Assembly (NCBI GenBank): GCA_036339995.1 | Contig: JAYYZW010000092.1 | Coordinates: 3,707 to 67,706 of the forward strand | DNA: 64,000 bases | Origin: JAYYZW01 sp036339995 | GTDB taxonomy: Bacteria > Pseudomonadota > Gammaproteobacteria > Ga0077536 | Direction of reading: 5' to 3' | Shown: positions 43,939 to 52,660 of the stretch, piece by piece | Layout: each line of letters opens with the position of its first letter | Numbering within the stretch: the stretch's first letter is position 1 | Made by a program: the position numbers and the translations under genes | Notes under the pieces: model-generated | What the model was told of the DNA's origin: nothing | Databases searched by the model: none | What the model saw: only the letters and a program-made list of their open reading frames with translations

Positions 43939-44832
43939 TTAAAAGTGCCGGGGAGTTCTGCTACCCCATCGTACGTTGATGTCGAGAGTGGTAACCCGAC
44001 GCAGTTCACGACGATACTTGGTATCGTCGAAAGCGAGCCCACGATGCATGGTGGCCCGGTTGTCCCAGATCACGAAATCGTCCACCTGCCATGTGTGGCG
44101 GTAAACGAATTTGCGCTGGGTAGCGTGTTCGATGAGATCCCTCAACAACAGGCGTCCCTCGGGAATGGGCCAGCCGATGATCTTCGTCGCGTGGGAAGCC
44201 ACGTAAAGAGACTTTCGGCCGGTGTGCGGCAATCTGCGGATCAACGGATGGCATGCACCTTCGAGTGCCGCGCTTTCGTTTTCAGAGAACTCGAAACCGA
44301 GTATCTCGCGCGAATAGGCTATCGAATGGTGAACGATCAAGCCTTCCAGTCGAGCCTTCATCTCGTCGTCGAGTGCATCGTAGGCAGCTCGCATATCGGC
44401 GAATTCCGTGTCTGCGGCAACCGGCGGTATGAGCTTCGCTGAAAGCATCGAATATCGACCGCCTGGATCCTGGAAAGAAGCATCCGTGTGCCACAGTCGG
44501 TTCGCCAAGTTGTAAATCCGCCGGCGGTCATCCGGTGCGATGATCGCGCCGCTCTCGTCGACGTTGGAAATATCGGCAATGGCTTCGGTGCCGAAGCGAT
44601 TTTTCTGGAGCGCGCTGATACCGGTCTTGGTATGCAGTTCACCATCCAGCCGCTGTGCGAACGCCATCTGTTCCTGCGCGCTGAACGGCTGCTCGTGAAA
44701 CACCAGCACCGCGTACTCATCCAATGCGCTGCGGATCTCCGACAGCGCGTCCTCATCGGCGACCTGCCGCAAGTCGACGGGACTGGCTTCCGCAACGAAG
44801 TGGGCGTGCAAGTTTTTCAGTGAAAAACTCAT
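43939..44832 (-). CDS. TauD/TfdA-family Fe(II)/2-oxoglutarate dioxygenase
   Basis: Dioxygenase of 297 residues. The iron ligands HxD lie in RLWHTDASFQDPGGRYSML and the distal His in DNRATMHRGLAFDDTKYRRE, where the following Arg (RRELRRVT) would bind 2-oxoglutarate. The protein resembles TfdA more than TauD in spacing. It would hydroxylate an unactivated carbon, for example in an ether or phenoxy acid. Adjacent to an AMP ligase in the same orientation, it may prepare a substrate for CoA activation. Confidence 0.92.
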   Translation of the reverse strand: MSFSLKNLHAHFVAEASPVDLRQVADEDALSEIRSALDEYAVLVFHEQPFSAQEQMAFAQRLDGELHTKTGISALQKNRFGTEAIADISNVDESGAIIAPDDRRRIYNLANRLWHTDASFQDPGGRYSMLSAKLIPPVAADTEFADMRAAYDALDDEMKARLEGLIVHHSIAYSREILGFEFSENESAALEGACHPLIRRLPHTGRKSLYVASHATKIIGWPIPEGRLLLRDLIEHATQRKFVYRHTWQVDDFVIWDNRATMHRGLAFDDTKYRRELRRVTTLDINVRWGSRTPRHF

Positions 44833-44903
44833 CGAAATTCTCGGAATCTATCGATGATCTTATGTTCTTCTCACCGGTGACCAGGTGGTATTTGCCGGCG
44901 AGT

Positions 44904-46535
44904 TCAGTTGCGCTCCAAACGCTGAGTAGCGTCTTCGCGCAATTCGACTTTTCGGATCTTACCGGAGGCGGTCATCGGAAATTCGTCGATGAAAATGACG
45001 TGGCGCGGAATCTTGAAGCTCGCGACCTTACCTTTGCATGCGTCGATGACATCGGATTCGGTGAGATCACTGCCTTCGACTTTCTGCACATAAGCGATCG
45101 GCACGTCGGTGAGACGTCGATCGGGGTAGGCGACCACGGCGACTTGCTGCACGCCTTCCACGGTCAACAGCAGGCCCTCCACTTCCATCGGATCGACGTT
45201 TTCGCCGCCGACCTTGAGCATGTCCTTGTAGCGGCCGAGAAAGCGAAGGTATCCGTCGGCGCGGACGACGCCAGTATCGCCGGTATGAAACCAGCCGTCA
45301 GCGTCGTAGCAGTCGGCGGTTTCCGTGGGCTTTTTGTAGTACCCCATCATCATGCCGTAGCCCCGGAACACGATCTCCCCCGGCTCGCCGACCGGCTGCT
45401 CCTCACCGGTTTCGGGATCGACCACCTTGAATTCAAACCCGGGCGCGAGGTAGCCCGAGCTTTCCGCGCGCTGCTCCACCGTATCACCCAGTGACCCCAC
45501 GGTGGTCGCAGCGCCCATTTCGCTCATGCCGTAAGCCGTCACGGTGACGAGCGGAGCGAGCGCTTCAACCGCCTTGCGGACAATCGGCACGCCGCTCTGC
45601 ATGCCGGCGGCGAACAGCCCCATGCGCAGGCTGGAAATGTCGCAGTGGTGCCGCTCCTGCGCTTCGATGAGATCCTTCAAATGCGTCTCGAAACCGTGCA
45701 GGACGGACACCCGTTCGCTTTCGACCAGCTTGATACATTCATCGGGATTGAAAGTCTCCACGAGTATCTGCCGCGCCCCGGTAAGCATCGACATCAGCGC
45801 GACCTCGGAGTAGGAAAACAGATGGAACAAGGGCAAATAATTCAGGATCGTATCGTGCTCGGTCATCGCCAATCGGAATGCACGCTCTTCGATCAGGCGC
45901 AGCATGATGTGGTTGTGCACGACGCCCTTGGGAAATCCGGTGGTCCCGGAGGTGTACATGATGAAGACGGGATCGTCCGGGTCGACCGCTGCGGCCCGCG
46001 CGTCAAGGGTTTCGTCGCCGACCCCGCCGGCCGCGTCCAGCATCGCCTTCCAATCGACTGAGCCCGCATGCGGTTCTGCGCCGAGCATCACGATCGTTGG
46101 CATTTCGGGATAATCAGGATCCTCCACGCGTACCCCTGAAGCTGGCAGCTTCACCACCTCCTGCACCATTTCGAGGTAGTTCACAGGTCCGGACACGTCC
46201 TGCACGATGAGGTAGCGCGCGTCGGACTGCTTCAGCAGGTAGGCGAGGTCATGGGTGCGGAAACGCGTGTTGACCGGTATCTGTACGGCGCCGATCTTCG
46301 CGAGGGCATACATGGCAAAGATCCATTCCGGCCGGTTTACCATCCAGAGCGCGACGTGGTCGCCGGGCTCGATGCCGAGTTGGATCAGGCCCCTGGCCAC
46401 CTCATTGATGCGTTCCAACACCTCACCGAAGGTGTAGCGCTCCTCGTTGAATACCAGTGCCTCCCGCTCGCCAAAGCGTTCGGCCATCGTATCGGCCAGT
46501 GATCCTAGGGTCTTTTTTGTATACCACTCTGGCAT
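44904..46535 (-). CDS. AMP-dependent acyl-CoA synthetase/ligase
   Basis: Adenylate-forming ligase of about 543 residues. The P-loop is IMYTSGTTGFPKGVVHNHIM, the adenylate motifs are TAYGMSEMGAATTVGSLG and DGWFHTGDTGVVRADGYLRF, and the C-terminal Lys is in MTASGKIRKVELRE. ATG 46535 (MPEWYTKKTL) has GGAGAG upstream and is the family start. It activates a carboxylic acid to a CoA thioester. It is divergent from an MFS transporter, 139 bases away, probably a substrate importer. Confidence 0.94.
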   Translation of the reverse strand: MPEWYTKKTLGSLADTMAERFGEREALVFNEERYTFGEVLERINEVARGLIQLGIEPGDHVALWMVNRPEWIFAMYALAKIGAVQIPVNTRFRTHDLAYLLKQSDARYLIVQDVSGPVNYLEMVQEVVKLPASGVRVEDPDYPEMPTIVMLGAEPHAGSVDWKAMLDAAGGVGDETLDARAAAVDPDDPVFIMYTSGTTGFPKGVVHNHIMLRLIEERAFRLAMTEHDTILNYLPLFHLFSYSEVALMSMLTGARQILVETFNPDECIKLVESERVSVLHGFETHLKDLIEAQERHHCDISSLRMGLFAAGMQSGVPIVRKAVEALAPLVTVTAYGMSEMGAATTVGSLGDTVEQRAESSGYLAPGFEFKVVDPETGEEQPVGEPGEIVFRGYGMMMGYYKKPTETADCYDADGWFHTGDTGVVRADGYLRFLGRYKDMLKVGGENVDPMEVEGLLLTVEGVQQVAVVAYPDRRLTDVPIAYVQKVEGSDLTESDVIDACKGKVASFKIPRHVIFIDEFPMTASGKIRKVELREDATQRLERN

Positions 46536-46674
46536 GGTTCGCTCTCCAGGTCCGCCGTGTCCGGTCAGTATAGAGAACCGCCGCGCTAAGCAAAACGTTA
46601 TTGCTCGATCGGCGGGTGGCCTCTCGGAGGCGGCCGTGAAGCGGGCGGGCGTGCTTGCGTATACTGTCGCGCTC

Positions 46675-47967
46675 ATGTCGAACCCGGCCGCCAACACTCG
46701 CCCCAAATTCTTCGTCATGTTCGCGCTCGTGCTGGCGGGCGAGATGATCTTCAGCCTGCCGTTCCACGTGCCGCGTTACTTCCGGCCGACGGTGTTGGAA
46801 ACCTTCGATTTCAGCAACGCGAATCTGGGGGACGTCTTCGCGGTGTACGGGATCACGGCGATGCTGGCGTATTTTCCTGGGGGGGCCATCGCCGACCGCT
46901 TTTCCGCGCGCAAGCTGATGATCGTCTCGCTCGTAGCAACGGCTGCCGGTGGCTTTTACATGACGAGCTTGCCCGGCATCACCGCGATGTCGCTGCTGTA
47001 CGGATATTGGGGTGTGACGACCATCCTTCTGTTCTGGGCGGCCATGATCCGGGCCACGCGGCAGTGGGGCGGCGCGCTCGCCCAGGGTCGTGCGTTCGGG
47101 ATCCTCGACGGCGGCCGGGGACTCGCGGCCGCCATGTTCGCAACGGCCGCCGTCTGGTGTTTGAGCCAGTTTCTCCCGGATGCTGCATCTGAGCTTACCG
47201 ATGCCGACCGGCGCGAGGCGCTTCGCGCCGTGATCGGCTTTTACTCCATCGCAACCCTCGGCGCCGCCGCCCTCGTGTGGTGGTTCGTGCCCGATTCATC
47301 GGGAGAAGCTGACAATGCGAGGATCCGCTGCTTGTCTGACATGCGCGAGGTGTTGGCGTTGCGCGTCGTCTGGCTTCAGGCCGCGATCGTGATCTGTGCG
47401 TATTGCGGTTACAAGGGCCTCGACAACTATTCTCTGTATGCCTTCGAAATTCTCGACATGAGTGAAGCTGAAGCGGCAGGATTTACCGCGACCAGCGCGT
47501 ACATCCGCCCCGTCGCGGCAGTCCTCGCCGGGCTTCTGGCCGACCGGATCGGCGTGTCGCGGTTGATCTTGGGACTCTTCACGGCGCTCGCGGGCAGCTA
47601 CATCGCGCTCGGACTGCTGGTGCCGGACGGGCAACTCCTCGCCGTCGTATACGCCAATCTTTTCGTTAGCTTCTGCGGCGTGTTCGCGCTGCGCGGCGTC
47701 TATTTCGCGCTGCTAGAGGAAACCCGCGTGCCGGATCACCTTACGGGTGCGGCGGTCGGGCTAATTTCGCTGGTCGGATATACGCCCGACATCTTTTTCG
47801 CGCCGATCGCCGGTCGCCTGCTGGACGCCACGCCCGGGATCGGCGGCCACCAGCATTACTTCATCCTGCTCGCCAGCATCGCTATCATCGGACTCGTGAC
47901 TGCGATCTGCCTCGCACGACGAGCCGGCGTGGCCGGCGAATTCGAGGGATCGCAGTCCACTCGATAA
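46675..47967 (+). CDS. MFS transporter
   Basis: About 430 residues with twelve predicted membrane helices, for example FFVMFALVLAGEMIFSLPFH, AAMFATAAVWCLSQF, and FILLASIAIIGLVTAICLAR near the C-terminus. The conserved cytoplasmic loop GGAIADRFSARKLMIVS after helix 2 is the MFS signature. The start at 46675 is chosen because homology begins there; no Shine-Dalgarno sequence is seen, but TATACT lies 15 bases upstream, so a short leader is possible. It may import an organic acid or amide for the ligase. Confidence 0.92.
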   Translation: MSNPAANTRPKFFVMFALVLAGEMIFSLPFHVPRYFRPTVLETFDFSNANLGDVFAVYGITAMLAYFPGGAIADRFSARKLMIVSLVATAAGGFYMTSLPGITAMSLLYGYWGVTTILLFWAAMIRATRQWGGALAQGRAFGILDGGRGLAAAMFATAAVWCLSQFLPDAASELTDADRREALRAVIGFYSIATLGAAALVWWFVPDSSGEADNARIRCLSDMREVLALRVVWLQAAIVICAYCGYKGLDNYSLYAFEILDMSEAEAAGFTATSAYIRPVAAVLAGLLADRIGVSRLILGLFTALAGSYIALGLLVPDGQLLAVVYANLFVSFCGVFALRGVYFALLEETRVPDHLTGAAVGLISLVGYTPDIFFAPIAGRLLDATPGIGGHQHYFILLASIAIIGLVTAICLARRAGVAGEFEGSQSTR

Positions 47968-47987
47968 TAAACACCCGGAGGAAAACA

Positions 47988-48719
47988 ATGACCCAAGCAA
48001 TCTGCGCAATCGTCGGTGCTGGCGAGGGCCTCGGCCGCTCGCTGGCCGCCAAGTTCGCGAGTCAGGATTTCGATATCGCGCTCGTATCACGCTCGGAGAA
48101 GGGCAGTAGCGCAGCCGCGAGCGCGGCGGCCGCCGCGAAACCCTCGGCAAACGTCCAATATTTCACAGCGGATGCGAACCAGCCCGAAACCGTCGAGGAG
48201 GCGTTTGCGAAGATCGCTGCCGATATGGGCGACGTCGAAGTCCTGATCTACAACGCCCGCGGCGGCTACGCGCCGCGCGATCCGCTGGAGATGAGCTACG
48301 CGGAACTCGAAGAGATTTTTCGCCTGGAAGTCATCGGCGCCTTTGCCGCTGCCAAGTCAGTGCTGCCGGCCATGATTGAGAAAGGACACGGCAGCGTTCT
48401 CTTTTCCAGTGCGACCGCGGCCTTGCGCGGCTCGGGCACCAATCCGGTCTACGCCATCGGCAAGTTCGGCCTGCGCGCACTGTCGCAGAGCCTGGCCAAA
48501 GCCTATTCGAACAAAGGGGTACATATCGTGCACTTCAGGCTCGACTGCGCGCTGGACGTTCCAATGCTTCGGGAATACATGGGCGAGAAGTTCAAGGTCG
48601 AAGAAACGTCCAACACCGACGACGTTGCCGAAACTTATTGGTGGTCGCACCAGCAGCCGAAATCGGCCTGGAGCAACGAGATAGAAATCAGGCCTTATAC
48701 CGAGGTGTGGACCTACTGA
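47988..48719 (+). CDS. short-chain dehydrogenase/reductase
   Basis: SDR of 243 residues. The nucleotide motif is VGAGEGLGRSLAAKF, the NAG position is YNARGGYAPRD, and the catalytic Ser and YxxxK are in LFSSATAALRGSG and YAIGKFGLRALSQSLAKAYS. The unusual C-terminus (QQPKSAWSNEIEIRPYTEVW) resembles a subgroup acting on small carbonyls. CGGAGG precedes the ATG, and the MFS gene ends 20 bases upstream. First of three SDRs in a row. Confidence 0.9.
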   Translation: MTQAICAIVGAGEGLGRSLAAKFASQDFDIALVSRSEKGSSAAASAAAAAKPSANVQYFTADANQPETVEEAFAKIAADMGDVEVLIYNARGGYAPRDPLEMSYAELEEIFRLEVIGAFAAAKSVLPAMIEKGHGSVLFSSATAALRGSGTNPVYAIGKFGLRALSQSLAKAYSNKGVHIVHFRLDCALDVPMLREYMGEKFKVEETSNTDDVAETYWWSHQQPKSAWSNEIEIRPYTEVWTY

Positions 48720-48741
48720 CCCGCGCGTGTTTATCTGAATA

Positions 48742-49494
48742 ATGGGCAAAATCGTCATCGTAACGGGTGCCAGCCGCGGTCTTGGACGGTCGATCGCGCT
48801 CGAACTGGCCGCTGCCGGAGGTCAGATAGCCTGTCTTGCAACCCGTGCCGAGAATGCGAACGGCACCGTGGCCGAGATCGAGGAAAATGGCGGCCGCGCG
48901 ATGGCCGTGGGGTGCCGTGTAGAAATTGCCGACGAAGTGGCCACGGCGTTCCAGCACATCGAAAACGAACTCGGGCCGGTCGACATCCTCGTCAACAACG
49001 CGGGTATCTCGCGGCCAGAGTTGACCTTGGAGATGAGCGAGGAAAACTGGGATCTGCACATGGATGTCAACTGCAAATCAGTTTTTCTGTGCTCTCAGGC
49101 GGCCGCACGACAGATGAAAACACACGGCGGCGGCGTCATCGTCAATATCGGTTCGATACTCGGACGTAACGCGTTTCCCGCCACCCTCGGCTATTGCACG
49201 TCCAAGGCCGCAGTGGATCACATGACCCGTGTCATGGCCATCGAGTGGGCGCGCTACGGTATACGGGTCAATTGCGTCGTGCCGGGCTATGTACGGACCG
49301 ATCTGATCGATCAACTGGCTGCGGAAGGCAAGCTTGCGATCAAAGATCTCGAACGTCGCACGCCGCAAAAGCGGCTCGGCACGGGCGCGGAAATCGCCAA
49401 GGCCGTATGCTACGTCGCCAGCGACGATGCTGCCTACATGACCGGCGAAACCATGGTCATCGACGGCGGCTGGACGGCGTTTGGGTATTACTAG
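48742..49494 (+). CDS. short-chain dehydrogenase/reductase (FabG-like)
   Basis: SDR of 250 residues close to the classical FabG form. TGASRGLGRSIALELAAAGG binds cofactor, VNNAGISRP is the NNAG motif, the catalytic Ser is in GSILGRNAFPATLGYCTSKA with YCTSK as YxxxK, and MTGETMVIDGGWTAFG ends the protein. It would oxidise a secondary alcohol or reduce a ketone. Starts 22 bases after the preceding SDR, likely in one operon. Confidence 0.94.
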   Translation: MGKIVIVTGASRGLGRSIALELAAAGGQIACLATRAENANGTVAEIEENGGRAMAVGCRVEIADEVATAFQHIENELGPVDILVNNAGISRPELTLEMSEENWDLHMDVNCKSVFLCSQAAARQMKTHGGGVIVNIGSILGRNAFPATLGYCTSKAAVDHMTRVMAIEWARYGIRVNCVVPGYVRTDLIDQLAAEGKLAIKDLERRTPQKRLGTGAEIAKAVCYVASDDAAYMTGETMVIDGGWTAFGYY

Positions 49495-49502
49495 GGGATC
49501 AA

Positions 49503-50312
49503 ATGAAGGAACTTAATGGAAAGGTCGCCGTCATTACCGGCGGAGCCAGCGGTATCGGACTCGAAACGGCGCGATTGCTGGCCGAAGAGGGAATGCGGCT
49601 GGTGCTGGCTGATATCGAACAGGGTGCACTCGACGAAGCCGCGCACGAACTGAGCCGGCACGGCGCGGACGTGATCGGGGTCAAAACCGATGTCGGTGAG
49701 CTGGGTGATATACGAGCCCTGGCCGACCAGACCTTCTCACACTTCGGCGCGGCGCACGTCGTTTTCAATAATGCGGGCGTGGCCGTGTTCGGGCCCATTC
49801 AGGAGATGACCCATGCGGACTGGGAATGGGTTATCAAAGTCGATTTATGGGGCGTCATTCACGGCGTTGAGACCTTTCTCCCGCGCATGATCGAACAAAA
49901 TCAGGGAGGTCATATCGTCAACACGGCGTCCTTTGCCGGACTCGTCCCCAACCAGGGTCTCGGCGTGTACTGTGTCGCGAAGTACGGCGTCGTCGCCCTG
50001 TCCGAATGCCTGGTGCGGGACGTCAAGCAGCACGACATCGGTGCTTCGGTATTGTGTCCGATGGTCGTCGCCACCAACATCAATCAGTCCGCACGCAACC
50101 GACCCGCCGAGTTTGGTGGCGCCGAGCGCGATCTAGACGTGCCTCCGGAACAGCGCGAGAAGATGCGCGGCCGCGTACTGCCGGTCGAGGGCGTCGCCGC
50201 GAAAGTCGTCAAGGCGATCAAGAACAACGAGCTGTACATCGTGACTCACGAAGAATCACGTGAGTTCATCCGGCGAAGATTCGCGCGTATCGACAAGGCT
50301 TTCGACGCCTGA
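49503..50312 (+). CDS. short-chain dehydrogenase/reductase
   Basis: Third SDR, 269 residues. TGGASGIGLETARLLAEEGM binds cofactor, FNNAGVAVFGP is the NNAG motif, the catalytic Ser is in NTASFAGLVPNQGLGVYCVAK, with YCVAK as YxxxK. The C-terminal tail (LPVEGVAAKVVKAIKNNELY) is longer than in FabG and resembles cyclohexanol/cis-diol-type SDRs. It starts eight bases after the preceding SDR stop. Confidence 0.94.
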   Translation: MKELNGKVAVITGGASGIGLETARLLAEEGMRLVLADIEQGALDEAAHELSRHGADVIGVKTDVGELGDIRALADQTFSHFGAAHVVFNNAGVAVFGPIQEMTHADWEWVIKVDLWGVIHGVETFLPRMIEQNQGGHIVNTASFAGLVPNQGLGVYCVAKYGVVALSECLVRDVKQHDIGASVLCPMVVATNINQSARNRPAEFGGAERDLDVPPEQREKMRGRVLPVEGVAAKVVKAIKNNELYIVTHEESREFIRRRFARIDKAFDA

Positions 50313-50346
50313 TTGCGAACGCGATAAACTCTAGGAGGTCGGCAAT

Positions 50347-50388
50347 ATTCGGCTAAAACGCGCATTAGCTGAATTACTCTGACCCCTT
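50347..50388. repeat. 40-bp dispersed repeat, copy R1
   Basis: ATTCGGCTAAAACGCGCATT then AGCTGAATTACTCTGACCCC. Related copies lie at about 50858 and 52616. The unit is partly palindromic (AGCTAAA...TTAGCT). Confidence 0.7.
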
Positions 50389-50416
50389 GCAGCGTACCCC
50401 TTAAAGGAACTCAAGC

Positions 50417-50866
50417 ATGCATCGATGGTTTGTCTTCATCGTCATTGTGGGGCTACCGCTGCTGCCGGTCGCCGATAACTTTTGCTCCGTGGACCGCCCT
50501 GGAAAGGTCTTCGATGCCTTGCAAGCCATTGACGACTCGGGTGAGGAGCGTCTGCAAGTCGCACTCAATCAACTGTCAGAGCAGGAAAACTGGTCGCCGA
50601 GCGATCGGGAAAGCTATACGCTGAAATTAGTCGACAATCCGCACACGAATGCGATGGAAAAGCGGCGCAGCGACCTCGTCTCAGAAATCTTTCGTGTCCT
50701 GGCGAGGACGCCTATCAACTGTGACAAACTGGACGCGCTCGAGACGGAAATACTCGATATCGAACGGCAGCAATGGAACGATGCGGTTCGCCACGTAGAG
50801 GAACGGCTCGAGCACGGTTCGCGTGTGCAGGGGTCGAGAGTAAAAGAGTTAAAATCCTTCAGCTAA
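50417..50866 (+). CDS. secreted hypothetical protein
   Basis: Unrecognised 149-residue protein with a signal peptide (MHRWFVFIVIVGLPLLPVAD). The mature part is helical and charged (DALETEILDIERQQWNDAV, then RHVEERLEHG), with two Cys. AAGGAACTC precedes the ATG. It is directly followed by a membrane glycosyltransferase. The pair is bracketed by copies of the same repeat, which suggests a mobile or recently inserted module. Confidence 0.65.
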   Translation: MHRWFVFIVIVGLPLLPVADNFCSVDRPGKVFDALQAIDDSGEERLQVALNQLSEQENWSPSDRESYTLKLVDNPHTNAMEKRRSDLVSEIFRVLARTPINCDKLDALETEILDIERQQWNDAVRHVEERLEHGSRVQGSRVKELKSFS

Positions 50867-50897
50867 AGCTTGCGTTCGCTGAATGACTTTGATTCCT
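50858..50897. repeat. 40-bp dispersed repeat, copy R2
   Basis: TTCAGCTAAAGCTTGCGTTC then GCTGAATGACTTTGATTCCT. It spans the end of the secreted protein gene and the TTG start of the glycosyltransferase gene, so the start of the latter is doubtful. Confidence 0.7.
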
Positions 50898-52603
50898 CCC
50901 AAAAATTCGACACCACCATAGTCATCAGTAAACGCTTTCTTGTCGTCGTCTGTATCCTGCTCGCAGGTATCTGCGCGTCACGCGCGGCACAATTGGCGTG
51001 GCTCGCCGACGACAGCTTCATCTCCTTCCGTTACGCGCAAAACCTGGTCGACGGATTGGGACTGGTTTATAACGCCGGCGAATACGTGGAAGGCTACACC
51101 AATCTGCTATGGACGCTAATGATGGCGGCATCGATGGCAGCCGGTGCCGCGCCCGAAGCGGCGTCCCAGGTTCTCGGCATTCTGTGCTGGCTCGCCCTGG
51201 CCGGTGCCCTGCTCGCGTGGAGCCGGCATCGCGCCTCGCATGCCGGTCTTGCCTTCCTCCCACTCGCCGCCGCACTCGTTCTCATAGTCGAAGACTTTCA
51301 GGTGTGGGCGACGGGCGGACTCGAAACCAGCCTTTTCGCACTGCTCTCGACATCAGGATTGCTACTCGTCGCTGCAGGTCGGCGGCCACGCCGCCATTTG
51401 GTCGCGGCCGCTGTTCTGCTGGGCCTGGCGATGATGACGCGACCGGATGGCGCCATATTTGCCGCGATCGCGGTCTTCGCGGCGTGGTCGAATGACGAGG
51501 GGACGACCCGTAGCGATCGCCTGGCGGATATCGGCTGCATTGTGGTCCCACTCGTATTGATCGGCACCGCCCTGGTCACTTTCAAGCTCAGTTATTACGG
51601 TGACTTGTTTCCGACTGCGTTCTATTCCAAGTCGGCGCTCGACCCCTACTACGATCAGGGTCTGTTCTACGTCTATCTCTTCTTCAAACACAACTGGGCG
51701 GTCCTTGCCCTGGTCGCTTTCGCGGCATGGAGCATCACCCGCAGAGGAGCGACGCGAATCGATCGCAGCCGCGCGATTTTCGGCAGCGCCTTCATCGGTT
51801 TTACGCTGTACGTCGTTCATAGCGGCGGGGATTTCATGTACGCGCGACGTCTGATCCCGGCGGTGCCGTTTCTGCTTCTCGTTGTGGAAGACATACTCGT
51901 ATCAGATCCGCGGCGCCGAATCGCCGCCGCGATTTTCTTTGCCGGCCTCCTCACCGCAGCCTTGCCATTAAAGATCTATCCCGATCACGCTGACCGTATC
52001 AACGGTATTGCCAATGAACGCGAGTTCTATCCGGAAGAATATTTCAAAACTTGGCGGCAGCGCGGTGCGATCGCGTCCGCGTCACTTCAAGGCGCGCCCT
52101 TGCGCGCGATGTTCCAGGGCGGTATGTGTGTGTTCGGATATTACAGTGCCTTGCCCTACCTGGCGGAAATGACCGGGCTCACCCAGTATTCGCTGGCCAA
52201 GCAGCCACTCGCCGAACGCGGCCTCGTCGGTCATGAAAAAACTGCCGACGACGCCTGGCTGACGGCCCATGAGATCCACATGATCTTTCTTAGATCGACG
52301 CCACCCCCCGCTTCCGACGGCCGCCGCCGTGTCGACCTCGTCCGATTTGGTTGTAACTTGAGCGCGAAGATCTGGATCTACTCCGACGCGATCATGGACC
52401 GCCTGCGTAATGACGAGAATGTCGATTTCGTCCCGATAGAAGACGTACTGGCCCAGGCGGAGCGAAAGATCGCAGAAGCACCCTATTTGGAAGCACGGGA
52501 CATTCTGAACTTCCTCGAACGGTACTATTTTCGAACCGCAGGATCAGAGCGGCAGGCCGTGGCCGAGCGTTTACGCTCGCTGGTCGCAAGCAGGCGCGAG
52601 TGA
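50870..52603 (+). CDS. GT-C membrane glycosyltransferase (AftB-like)
   Basis: Integral membrane protein of 577 residues. After the first helix (FLVVVCILLAGICASRAAQL) comes LADDSFISFRYAQNLVDGLG, whose Asp-Asp pair marks GT-C glycosyltransferases, then NAGEYVEGYTNLLWTLMMAA. Several further helices follow, with a soluble C-terminal region from about residue 370. The VEGYTN-containing pattern resembles the actinobacterial arabinofuranosyltransferase AftB, but the donor here is unknown (polyprenyl-phospho sugar likely). TTG at 50870 is the only start after the previous stop and lies in a repeat. Envelope sugar transfer is inference. Confidence 0.75.
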   Translation: MRSLNDFDSSQKFDTTIVISKRFLVVVCILLAGICASRAAQLAWLADDSFISFRYAQNLVDGLGLVYNAGEYVEGYTNLLWTLMMAASMAAGAAPEAASQVLGILCWLALAGALLAWSRHRASHAGLAFLPLAAALVLIVEDFQVWATGGLETSLFALLSTSGLLLVAAGRRPRRHLVAAAVLLGLAMMTRPDGAIFAAIAVFAAWSNDEGTTRSDRLADIGCIVVPLVLIGTALVTFKLSYYGDLFPTAFYSKSALDPYYDQGLFYVYLFFKHNWAVLALVAFAAWSITRRGATRIDRSRAIFGSAFIGFTLYVVHSGGDFMYARRLIPAVPFLLLVVEDILVSDPRRRIAAAIFFAGLLTAALPLKIYPDHADRINGIANEREFYPEEYFKTWRQRGAIASASLQGAPLRAMFQGGMCVFGYYSALPYLAEMTGLTQYSLAKQPLAERGLVGHEKTADDAWLTAHEIHMIFLRSTPPPASDGRRRVDLVRFGCNLSAKIWIYSDAIMDRLRNDENVDFVPIEDVLAQAERKIAEAPYLEARDILNFLERYYFRTAGSERQAVAERLRSLVASRRE

Positions 52604-52615
52604 AGAGACTGAAGT

Positions 52616-52660
52616 CGTACAGTTAAAGCGCGCTTTGCTTGAACGACGCTGACCCTTCCT
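52616..52660. repeat. 40-bp dispersed repeat, copy R3
   Basis: TACAGTTAAAGCGCGCTTTG then CTTGAACGACGCTGACCCTT. It brackets the two-gene module with R1. A partial relative occurs near 59393. Confidence 0.7.
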
